64,000 bases of DNA from Ditylenchus dipsaci (lineage: Eukaryota; Nematoda; Chromadorea; Rhabditida; Anguinidae): positions 292,716 through 356,715 of the forward strand of contig SADC01001192.1 of assembly GCA_004194705.1 (NCBI GenBank). The letters are read 5' to 3'. The notes under the pieces are model-generated. The model had not been told where the DNA came from. It saw only the letters and a program-made list of their open reading frames with translations, and did not search any database. A program made the translations under genes and the position numbers. Below are positions 1 through 10,500 of this stretch, in pieces (within the stretch, counting starts at the first letter, position 1; every line of letters starts with the position of its first letter).

Positions 1-314
1 GCCGAAAACCACACATGTGGTTTTTTAACCACATATGTCGAACCCTAGTCCCATTTCCAAATTTTCTAATAAGTTTGAAATTGTTGAATGAATTTTTTTT
101 TCGCTCTGTTTTATCGTATTGAGTAAGTAACTATATTATATTTAGTTTGTTTCGGTCATGGCTTTTGTTTATCGAAATGTTAGATTTTTCCAGGCGCCTA
201 TTTAACCTGCTCTGGAACCAGTTGTCAGCTGTAATCGCTTGATATCCAGGTATCTGAAGGTACCCGCCTCGGATTTCTGAATTTGGGTAGGCGAAATCAG
301 GCATACCCTGTAAC
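1..314. other. AT-rich intergenic stretch, no gene recognised
   Basis: I see no coding pattern here. The first 40 bases hold a short imperfect inverted repeat around ACCACA(T/C)ATGTGG, possibly the edge of an element that continues outside the window. Confidence 0.4.
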
Positions 315-547
315 TACCGTATTTCCTCTAATAAGCGCCCCCTCGACTTTGAGGGTCTACATCTCGGAGCAGAGTAAATATTTTGCTTTTCTGTTTGATG
401 CGTTATCCTAACTCCGACGAGCTTTACCGATTCCACTTTTTATATTTTGGTTGAGCACCCAAAAATCTCGAAATCGAATTCTAAATTTCCGATTTTCGGG
501 GTTTGAAAAATAAGCGCCCCGGGGCGCTTATTAGAGGAAATACAGTA
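315..547. repeat. Palindromic MITE, TACCGTATTT family
   Basis: The two ends are inverted copies: the left end reads TACCGTATTTCCTCTAATAA then GCGCCCC, and the right end is its complement, ending in TACAGTA. Other members with the same terminal signature but different inner sequence lie near 8.2, 11.6, 20.4/21.7 and 45.0 kb, with part copies near 5.5 and 48.9 kb. No coding capacity. It behaves as a non-autonomous foldback DNA transposon; the superfamily is not certain, but TA-like ends fit Tc1/mariner/pogo. Confidence 0.7.
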
Positions 548-703
548 AGTTTGGCTTGCCTCCGTTTGTAAAAAGACTGTGAAAATGGCTTTAACACACG
601 GTTTCCACCTATAGAGGCCAAATAAGTGTCCTTGAAAAGTGTTTCTATCGGATTTGAACTTTCTGATAAAATGGATTACCTCCACAGGGATTTGAACCTT
701 GTA

Positions 704-1467
704 GAGGCTCAGTCATACTCCGCGGGTCACGGGTCACGGGTCAAAATTTACTTATAAATTTGAAATGACCCGCGGGTCACATTTTTGGAGTCGCGGGTCA
801 CAGGTCACGGTGCAAAAGTGGCGGGTCAATTTTATCAAGCCAGATTTTTGACCTGAGGGTCAAACTTTTTTAGTTGCGGTCAAAGTCGCGGTGCACCGTT
901 TTGACCCGCGGGTCACTAGGTCGCGGGCAATGTTTTTTGCATCATTTTGATTCTCGTGTTATTCGTGTTCATTTTTTGTGAAAATAAAACAAATTATTTG
1001 TAGGCCCATTAATGTGTATGTGTGTTTGGATTGATGAAAAACTTATATTATTTTGGTTATTAAGATAGAAGATGGTCAAACAGAAAATTACGCGAAACCA
1101 CGAGGTCATGGACGACCACAAAGAATTTCTGATCGAGCTGGTGGAGCAGAAGCCTGTTCTGTGGGATCCGACTAACGCTGACTACCTTAGCCTGAGCAAG
1201 AAACAAACCGAGTGGCTGGGAATCAATAAATCTTTCCAGGATACCTATGCAAGCATGCAATTGCTGTATATTTCCTTTGATCCGCGTGTCTATGACCCGC
1301 GGGTCAAGCTCATGAAAAGATCCCCCAGTTATGACCCGCAACTTTTGACCCGCAAGTTTGCACCGTGACTCTGAAAAAGTGACCGCGGGTCAGGCTAACG
1401 GTGCAAAAGTGGCGGGTCAAATGATGACCCGTGACCCGTGACCCGCGGGAGTATGACTGAGCCTTAG
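704..1467. mobile_element. TIR element with GCGGGTCA subterminal arrays and a MADF-like exon
   Basis: The ends are inverted copies of AGGCTCAGTCATACTCC. Just inside each end is a run of GGGTCACGGGTCA units, in opposite orientation on the two sides. The middle is less repetitive and has a coding-like stretch (see next entry). The design (short TIR, arrays of a GC-rich subterminal motif, small cargo) matches the hAT-like elements at 34, 45, 51 and 60 kb, but I could not find a clean 8-bp target duplication here, so the class is open. PIF/Harbinger elements also carry Myb/MADF-type proteins and are an alternative. Confidence 0.6.
1072..1260 (+). pseudogene. MADF-like DNA-binding domain fragment inside the TIR element
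   Basis: About 57 residues read openly from ATG at 1072. The pattern FLIELVEQKPVLWDP, then DY, then KKQTEWLGI matches the start of MADF (Myb/SANT-like, Adf-1 type) domains, where a hydrophobic helix is followed by P-x-LWD, a conserved Tyr and a W-x-x-I helix. The third helix is not recognisable, and downstream the frame runs into the GGGTCA repeats. Such domains occur in DNA-binding proteins of DNA transposons and in host regulators. It is likely a residual or captured exon. No upstream or downstream exon was found. Confidence 0.5.
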
Positions 1468-2075
1468 ATGAATTTACTGTAAATGAGTTTACTGTAGATG
1501 AATTTACTGTAGACGAATTTAGATAGAGCCAAGAGAGGGTATCCAGGTCGATGGTACCCAAGTGGGGATACCTAGTAGGGTATTCAAGCGAGGGGACCCA
1601 GGCGGTTGTACTCAAGCAGTGGTACTTATGTATTGATAACCAGGTAGTGTTTACTAAAGCTGTGATAATGAGATAAGCTTTAAAGAGACCTTTCGGACGC
1701 GACTTCGGTGTGTAGACATGACGCGAATTCGGCTGGCGATTTCCTGGTTTACAACGTTGTTGCACACGCAATGAAACATTCTGGGTTCATAATTCCTTAG
1801 ATGTTGCAGCTCTCAAAATTAAATTTCGGATAATGTGCAAATTATAAGAAAATTCGGAAATTGGACAGAAGTGTCGGGAAAGAAAAGTCCGGGAAAGAAC
1901 TGTCCGGGAAAGAACTGTCTGGGAAAGAAGTGTCATGTACACGCAAAAAGTGTGGAAAGGCTATTTTTTCGAAATTTTTTGCTTGCCTTGGTTGCCCTAT
2001 GGTTTTGGTCATTTTTTAACATTTTACCTTGTTTTGGTCACTGGGTCTCACCTCATGTCTAAGGTAAGGGAGTGC
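1468..2075. repeat. Short tandem repeats; no gene
   Basis: Positions 1468-1520 hold four degenerate copies of a ~14-bp TTTACTGTAGATGAA unit. Positions 1540-1640 are a degenerate GGTACCCAAGTGG-type repeat, as at 18.4 kb. Positions 1868-1935 hold about four copies of a 16-bp GGGAAAGAACTGTCC unit, related to the GGGACAGAACTGTCC array at 17.1 kb. Nothing coding recognised. Confidence 0.5.
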
Positions 2076-2130
2076 GCGCATCTCTAATCCATCAAGCCCC
2101 TGCGCCCTCTTAGGGGGTATATGATATAAC
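2045..2130 (+). repeat. Partial copy of the UUCG-hairpin repeat
   Basis: Contains the diagnostic run TGTCTAAGGTAAG, GCGCATCTCTAA and AAGCCCCTGCGCC found in the complete copies near 2.9, 13.7, 50.6 and 58.1 kb, then diverges, so only one side of the hairpin is present. Confidence 0.55.
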
Positions 2131-2239
2131 CTTCCGAAAATTGACTTTTCTCTAAAAATGTTTTAGAGTGTTTAATGTGTTTTTCTTTTCTAAAAGTGTT
2201 GGAAAGCTACTTTTGGTGATAATTTAACCAGACAGGAAC

Positions 2240-2660
2240 AGTAATTTGAAAGGGCATGATCGCCGCCGATGGAAATATTTTAAAAGGCGGGTACCAGTGA
2301 AATTTAAACGAGAATCAAAATCTCGCCTTTTAGTAAGAGTCAAGAAAAACTATCGCTTCCAATACGGCCGACATTCCACCTATAAATCAGCTCCAGATGA
2401 TGTAAAATCATGCTTTGATGATTTTGTCAAATAGCCAAGCACCTGAGAATCATTTTGACACCAAACTTGTAAATTAAAGGAGATAAAAAAAAATAGAGTG
2501 TGCAGACGCTGGGAATCGGGCTTGACTTTACTTGACCCCCCCCACGGCTTACCACTTTTGATGACAATTTTGAAAAACCGATTGCATATTCGTGTTTCTC
2601 GACCCCGATTTAGGCGCGAATTCACCAATCGTTTCCGGTAAAGTGAAATTTTTTTTTCAA
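2240..2660. other. Half of a TTAA-type MITE and AT-rich sequence
   Basis: At 2248 the sequence AAAGGGCATGATCG resembles the left end of the AGGGGCATG MITEs, but no matching right end follows. The remainder is AT-rich with no coding pattern I trust. Confidence 0.35.
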
Positions 2661-3250
2661 ACCACAGGGGGGTATCATGGATTTTAGTCAAAATTTGAAA
2701 AATTTGAATTCGCGCCTTTTGAATTTTGAAGGGATTAAGGGCTGTATAGGGAGGGGAAGGGAATAAAAGGGGCCACTAATCACACAAGGGCCACTAGCAA
2801 GAAGATGTTGAACATAGTTTTGAATACTGGGGCTACCGCATAAATAAACTCTAGTATGCATGCTTTTTCATGCATTCCGAGTCTTTTTCGAGTGATTTGT
2901 GTCTAAGGTATGTGTGTGTGCGCATCTCAACTCCAAGCCCCAAGCCCCTGCGCCCCGAAGGGGGCGCAGGGGGCTTGAGAGTTAGAGATGCGCGCACTCA
3001 CTTACCTTAGACTTGATTACGAGAAGTACTCTTGATCATAAAATGCATATAGAGGCTCTTTTTGCCACGGCTCAGTTAAAAAACATGGTAAGACAGCCAG
3101 AATATACCAATATATTTTTTTCTAACGTTCTGCCATAAAAGTGGCCCTTTTATTCCCTTCCCCTCCCTATACAGCCCTTAATCCCTTCAAAATTGAAAAG
3201 GCGCGAATTCAAATTTTTCAAATTTTGACTAAAATCCATGATACCCAAAA
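2660..3250. repeat. Foldback element with conserved UUCG-hairpin core
   Basis: Arms at about 2672-2780 and 3133-3245 are inverted copies (containing AATAAAAGGGGCCAC and ATGGATTTTAGTC). Between them, about 2850-3050, lies the conserved core: a TGCATGC(...)GCATTC-type small hairpin, an ACTTTTTCGAGT hairpin, then a long stem whose inner part is CCCCTGCGCCCC / GGGGGCGCAGGGG. The same core sits in the elements at 13.7, 50.6 and 58.1 kb. No protein-coding capacity. Confidence 0.7.
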
Positions 3251-3630
3251 AATCCATCATACAAAAAAAAAAAAAAAATCCATCCATCATCATAAAATCC
3301 ATCATACCCATCAACTGCCTCAATTTTGCGATTTTTGGCAATGACTACCGAAATTAGAGGAAACAAGCCAAAATGATGCGTACTAGGAACTGAGATTTTT
3401 TGCGATTTCAATTTACATTATTTTATACAACCGTATGCTGAAAATGAAGGCAAGAAGCAGGGCTACATTTTGAATGTAAGGTTGCAAATGAATATGTAAA
3501 TTAAAATTGGGAAAAAACGTCAGTTCCAGAATACTACCGAAAAGTACTGGTGTAGTCCTATTGAGGATTTCATCGAATTGGATTTTTTATATTTTAGCCC
3601 TAACTTTATACCAACTTCTCATCTGTATGA

Positions 3631-3882
3631 TACAGTCGACGCTCCCAATAACATACACCCCAAAAGTTCGTTCCCGCCTAGGGTCCGACACTTTTTTTAG
3701 CCCAATTTTTTCAAATTTTTTCCATTTCTGTTTTGATAGTCTGGTCGCAAATATCGCAAGGATTCCGATTTTGACGATCATTTTTGCAGAAAACAATTAT
3801 TTTGACATTTAAAAAGCAAAAACTCTCATTAACATACACCTGTTTTGGGTTCGGTGTATGTGATTGGGAGCGTCGACTGTAT
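3631..3882. repeat. Pogo/Tigger-like MITE (TACAGTCGACGCTC ends)
   Basis: Left end TACAGTCGACGCTCCCAATA and right end its inverted complement, followed by TA. Inner sequence is about 250 bp, AT-rich and non-coding. The TACAGTC(G/A)AC-CTC signature recurs at 39.2, 55.4, 59.6 and, as part copies, near 8.8, 42.2 and 51.3 kb. Ends starting CAGTC flanked by TA are typical of pogo-like elements; no transposase is visible. Confidence 0.65.
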
Positions 3883-4067
3883 CAGAAAAAAGCGAGAAGC
3901 CACGGTGGAAATGAATGTCAAAAATTTAGCCATTAATGTCTTCTTCATATTGAAAATTTTCTAGAGACAGAGCTTCTAAAGCAATAGTTACTACCTATTT
4001 TTCGAATATTTTCATTCAATGAGTTCATTTTTCATTGTGAGGCATTGGCTTATTTTCTTAAAAGTTC

Positions 4068-4424
4068 TTAAAGGGCCATGGTCATGCGTTCTGGATTGTC
4101 CCCCGTCAATTCGAAAAATTTCGCCCACTCATTGAACTTTTGTACGGGTTTTTGAACTTAGTTATAGAAAAGTTTAGGAAGGAAGAGGCAAAAACCGGAT
4201 TGATGTGCTACCATTACACTACGCCGCCACCTCTTCCTTCTTTTCCTATGGGCCTATGCATATCTGCTTTCTTTACATTTCTAACAAAACAAGGCCTAGA
4301 ATTTAATTTTAGGTATAGTTTGTGTTAGAAACCAAGTTAAAAACCGTATAGAAGTTTAATGATAGGGAAATTTTTCGAATTGGCGGGGGATAACCGTTGT
4401 CGAAGACGGCAATGACCCTTTAAA
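4068..4424. repeat. TTAA-flanked MITE
   Basis: Begins TTAAAGGGCCATGGTC and ends with the inverted form, CAATGACCCTTTAA. Inside each end is the family-wide subterminal motif CCCCCGCCAATTC / GAATTGGCGGGGG, and near the centre the small palindrome TTTCTAACAAAAC...GTTAGAAACC. Member of the largest MITE family of the window. TTAA flanks suggest piggyBac-type mobilisation, but because TTTAAA is itself palindromic the exact duplication cannot be separated from the TIR. Confidence 0.7.
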
Positions 4425-4523
4425 AAAGATAAATCGACAATTAGATGATTTGGCCAGGCCTTCTTTATCAAAAAAATTCCGCAAGTCTATAATATATCAT
4501 ATTTATAATAACATATAGCCACT

Positions 4524-7500
4524 CTAAAAGACAAAACAAACTGCAACATTAACTAAATAAATAAAGAACACAATAGCAAACAATAAATGGTTCAAACTAT
4601 GAGCAATCTCAGAATAGTACCCACTAGAAGACTCTTCAGCGTCTTTGCCAGGTAGAGGAAGAGGCACCAGCTTGTCCACAACAGCCAAAACTGCGTAAAC
4701 CACTCTTGGCAAAGGAATATTGGTGTTGGTCTGGCTGAATTTGCGCAATCCCACGCTGGTCAAAAACAACAAACCCGTAGTGATTAGGTTGAAAGATGCA
4801 TATTTTACTAAAATTTACTTAATTTTAGGACAGCATATTGTACTGGAAATTTTAAATATTTTCTTTGTGTAACTTTTATAAAACTTTTATGGTAAAATTG
4901 CTCAGCCTTGCAGTTGTAGTTACTCTAGAGTAGAGTTAATGATCGGTATTTTCGGTATTTTTTCAAAACGCATTTTTGACCCACTTTTATAAGAAAACTA
5001 CTAGATGAAAATTTCACACCTATATTCTACTTTTCATTCCTCCATCAAATGGCTATTTCACCTTCTGTACTTTTTTCTGAAAATTTTGCATATGACCCCA
5101 AATACCGAAATTGACCGATTTTGGTATTCAGGGTCGCAGGCAAAACTTTTTAGATAAAATACAGAAGGTGAAATGGGCAAACTTTTTTCTTGCCGTAAAA
5201 ATACTTCTTTTGCCGCAAAAACACTTTTTTCTGCAGCAGAAATACTTTTTCTGCCGTAAAAAAACTTTTTTTGCCGAAAATTTTTTCTTGATGTGAAACG
5301 ACTTTTCACGGCAAAAGAAAATATGTGTTGCGGCAGAAAAAAGTATTTTAGCGGCAGAAAAAAGTTTTTCTGTGGCAACAAGAAGCTTTTTGAAGGCAGC
5401 AAAAAAGTATTTTAACGGCAATAAAAAGTATTTCTGCGGCAAAACTTTTTGCGGCCAAGAAAAGTATTTTTACGACAAGTAAAAGGTTTGCCCAGGTGAA
5501 ATAGCCATTTGATAGAGAAATTAAAAGTAGCATACCGTATTTTCTCTAATTAAACGGCCGGCCGGTTAATTTTTCAATCCGCCATCAATCTGAAAAATTG
5601 GGATCGATCTCGAAATTTTCGCGTGCTCAACCAAAATTGAAAAAGCGGAGTCGGTAGATTTCGTGGAGTTAAGAAAACGCAGAAAACAGCTTTCCAAGAT
5701 AATTTATCTTATCTGAAATATAGGTCCTCGAAGTAGAGGAGAGGCCGTCTTTTTTTGCGCCACCCTGTATTTGATAAAATAAATAAATCTATAATTTCGG
5801 GCCAAAATCAGCAAATTCTGAGAAATCAGCGCACTTGGCGACCCTGAACTAGATACAGGAAAGAGTTTTTTTGAAGATGACTCCAAAACGGTTTCGATTG
5901 TTATCATTTTTTCAATCTTAAAAGCATACAAATAGCTGGAGTTGTGTCGGTGTATGTAGGCAACCGACTGTTGACCAATGACATGGCCAAAATTTGAGCC
6001 AGGATGCTAAAGCCTAACACTAAGGGTTGAATAAGGGATAGTTGGAAGAGAACAGCACTCAGAGTAAGGCAGGTTGTTATAAGGGCAGGGCAGAGCATCT
6101 CACTCACATAGTACACTGCATTTCTCCGTAAACTGATGCACAACTCACAGTTGTTGCTTTGGATATCAAAGGGGTTTGTTTCCAGTCTGATAACATTTGG
6201 ATCACATATTTACTGTCCTGAACACATGTACTTATTGCGAAAAAATACCGTTTCTTGTCTTCTAATATCTCTAGAGTTTCGCCCCAATACTTTTTCTTTT
6301 TGACAAAAACATAACTTTTATGTACTAGCTAAAAATCTCCGTACGGGTGAGAAAAAGGTCGAAATTGTTAAAGGGGGGGGGGGAACTTTATATACGCATC
6401 GCCTTTTGTCGAAAGTTCAAGTCCCTCTGGGGGTGTTTTAATTTACTTTTTTAGTAAGTTTTTTGAGGTCCCTTTTCAGGTCCAAAAATCATCGAGCAAT
6501 CGATTGCAACCATTTCCAGCACTGATATGTTGTCATCAACGGCCTCAATTTTGCGATTTTTGGCAAATGACCACCGAAATTAGAGGGAACCAGCCATAAT
6601 GATGCGTATTTAGACTAATACAGCCTGAGCCTCCACCAATTTTATTTATTTGTCCACGCGTTAAGTGACTTTCTAGAGTGAGAATTTCATTGTGAACAAG
6701 ATAGAAATTTTTCAACACTAAAATCTCTTCAAAAAACAAGGTAGCTAGCGAAGATTTGACCAAGGAACAATAGAGTACTACTGAGGGGGAAGATTTCGGT
6801 ATTATTTAGGAACTGACTTTTATTGCGATTTCAATTTACATTATTTTATGCAACCGTATTTTGAAAATGACGGCAAGAAGCAGGGCTACATTTTGAGTGT
6901 GAGGTTGCAAATGAGTATGTAAATTAAAATTGGGGAAAAACGTCAGTTCCAGGATACTACCGAAAAGTACTGGCATAGTCCTATCAAGGATTTCACCGAA
7001 TTGGATTTTTTATATTTTAGCCCTAACTTTATACCAACTTTTCATCTGTATGATAGCTCAAATGAAAGCCCAGAACCTTGGCTACATTTCGACACTAAAC
7101 TTGTAAATAAAAGGAGAGAAAAAAATAAGGTCTGCAGCCAGTGGTAGTCGAACCTGTGATCTAAGGCGATGCGTATATAAAGTTTCCCCGCCCCTTTAAA
7201 ATTAAAGACTGAAATTTAAATTTCTTATTTTAAAGCAGTCTTTATCATCGAAAACTTAGACTTTTTTATTAGATTCAAGTGTCTTCACTTCCAAGAATAT
7301 GAAAGTTTAAATTTCTGATGATACAAATCCAGTTTCACATTAAAAATTTTAACTTACAGTTAACTGCATGTCCTCGACAGTCCATCCAGAACATGAGTTT
7401 CAGCTATAGCCTCATGTTTTCTGTTGCGAATGTCTTCCGTAACCAGGAAACGGACACTGAAGTAGCGTTTGTCGTCGAACTTATAGCACACTCGTTGTCT

Positions 7501-10500
7501 GTCATTTGGGTAGTTCTGGTATTGGAAGTGGTAAGGAGCTACAAACTGGAAATCTGTCCACATATAAACCTGCCCCGTGTGATTTGCTGCCAGCACTTTT
7601 CCTGCGACCACACTTGCGAGCCATTGGACTATAAATAGGAAGAATATATTGCAAGGAAATAGACAAGTTAACAGGCATGCTCACGCATTTATTTGAACCA
7701 GCTGGGGAGTCCACACTTGTATCCAGTAAAAGTTAAGCCAACTAATGCCCCAGGCATCTTTGTCCCACACAACTTTGGAGTCATTCCAGCTCAAAACCAT
7801 GCGTCCGAACAGGCGAACCAACTGCTTAGCTTCATCCTTAAGTAAAAATGTAAATGGCTGCAATTCAAATTCGCCCTCAAAACTCCAAATTTCGGGTGGG
7901 ATACGATTCGGCGGCGGAAATAATAGCTGCGGAAAAAACGGTGGCAGGAAAAGCGGCGGAGGAAAAAAGGGCGGAATTTCAAAAGAGCTCTTTTCAATGT
8001 TTCGTTTGCAAACCTGAATTCGTGACACCATATTGATTTCCACAATGGTCGCTTTGCTTGTAAAAATGCTCTTTAAAATTAGAACTCACTGATATTTTGG
8101 ATTCTCGTCGAGTTTACTCTGTTACTCAAAAATCTCACAATCGATCCGATTTTTTTTTATTTTTAGGGGTTGAAAAATAGATGGCCAGGGCCGATAATCA
8201 AGGATACCGTAAAACCTCTAATAGTAAACCCCCCTCGTTCAAAATCGTGTTTGTGGCACTGCGTTTTTGACCCACTTTATAAAAACCACTTTTATACAAG
8301 TTAGCACCCGTTTTGTAGCCAGTGAGATGAGCTACCAAATGCGTGGTAATTTGCCTGAAAGCAGTCCTCAAAAAGTGGCTTGAAAACACAATGCCAAAAA
8401 CACGATTTTGAATCAGGGTGAGGGAGGGGGGGCTACTATCAGAGGTTTTACGGCATACGGTATCTAACTTTGCTGAATGATTTGCATAAACATATTGATC
8501 TCTATATCTTGCAAATAATTCAGCAAAGTTAGATTGCACATTTCAAAGCCAAGATCTAGGGCTGCACGAATTAATTTTTTTCACAAAATTATAATAAAAA
8601 ATCAAAGAAAAATTGCAATATAACATTAGATGGCAAAAAAGTGAATTATATAGCGGAAATTCATATTTTCGAAGACGCAGTTCAATTTGAGGATAGACTA
8701 ATATAATTTGGGCAAACAATGTAGCGAAAATGATTTTGTACGGTTGTAAAGGAAAAAAAATTCTAGATAAATTTAGTGTACTGTCGAGTATCTCAAGAAC
8801 TTCTCTCTGACTAAAGTTCCTCTTCCAATAATGCTCGCCTGATTAATGTTATTAAAGTTGCTCTCTAAATAACGCCTTCTCCCAATAACACTGTCAACTA
8901 GGCGGTTCCGAGGAGGGCGTTATTGTGAGAATTGACTGTATATACAAACTAACAATTTCCACATGGTTGATGCGAGCACTTTCAATGCGCACCAATCGGG
9001 CGATGGTGGAGTTAGGGTTGGCTGTAGCATTGTCATAGTTCTTGGCCAGCTGGTTGCGCAGTTGCCATGCTTTGTCTCCACCTTGACAGCTCTGACAGCT
9101 CCGTCTACAGTTGGACATCATCCTTCAAATTTTCTCATATTTACAGGGTGGCCCTAGAATGTGTAATTTTGCCATACCTTTTTAAATTAACGCGATATCG
9201 GCGAGATCTTTTTTAAAAGAGAGCTGAGGTGATAAGAAAGCAATTGGCACCAAATTTGCTTATAGCACCTGTTTCTGAGACCTGGCATGGCTACTCTCCT
9301 GACTTAACGCCATGTGACTTCTTTCTATGGGGTTGGGTGAGAAAGCATCATCTACAGGACTCCAATTGCAAGTCTTGCTGAGCTGCACCTTAAAATCAAA
9401 TCTGTTTTTAATGAACTGCCGCATGAGATGATCAACAGAGTAATGGATGCTTACAAAAGCCGATCCGAGAGTTTGAAGCGAACGGTGGAAGCATTAAGCA
9501 AGAATATAGCGATTAGATAGATGTTGTTATTTGTGGTTTTGCGTTAGAGATAGAAACGCCGTTTTGCGATGTTTTTGAGTTCCGCCTATTTTTAGCCAAC
9601 TTTTGTAAGCCAGAGCTTAATTTCGTAACACACCTTCCTAGCAACTTTTAATGCTTAACAACATGCTATTATTGGATTTTTGTAGTTAAATATTTTATTT
9701 CCCGAAAACAGCCTCTCAAAAAAAACATCGCAAAGAGGAATTTCATTTTTCGGCTTGCGATGTTTTTTTAAGAGGTTTTTTTCATAAACATTTTATTATA
9801 ATTTTTACTAGACGTTATATACCAAAATGTAGCTCAATCAAAGTTAGCTGAGAAATGTGAAGTTTGTTTAACCATACGGTTTCATCATCATCGTCCAAAT
9901 TGAGCCGAAACATGAAAGAAATGACAATCAACAAAATAATTTTACGTCATGTTTCGGCTCAATTTTGACGATGATGATGAAACCGTATGGTTAAACAAAC
10001 TTCACATTTCTCAGCTAACTTTGATTGAGCTACATTTTGGTATATAACGTCTAGTAAAAATTATAACAAAATGTTTATGAAAAAAACCTCTTAAAAAAAC
10101 ATCGCAAAAACATCGCAAGCCGAAAAATGAAATTCCTCTTTGCGATGTTTTTTTGAGAGGCTGTTTTCGGGAAATAAAATATTTAACTACAAAAATCCAA
10201 TAATAGCATGTTGTTAAGCATTAAAAGTTGCTAGGAAGGTGTGTCATAAAAATTAAGCTCTGGCTCACAAAAGTTGGCTAAAAAATAGGCGGAACTCAAA
10301 AACATCGCAAAACGGCGTTTCTATCTCTATTTTGCGTCCTTTGTTGAATTTGATGGGTTCCAAATTAAGTTTTATAAACAAATTTGGTGTCAATCGCTTT
10401 CCTATCATCTCAGCTCTATTAAAAAAAAGATTTCGTTAATATTGCGTAAGTTTAAAAAGTTACGGCAAAATTACACATTCCAGTGAAAATCGGGCCACCT

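Noticed and set aside
4975..5535. Cys/Phe/Lys-rich frames on both strands as secreted peptides
   Set aside because: They come from the GCCGTAAAAA repeat read in several frames.
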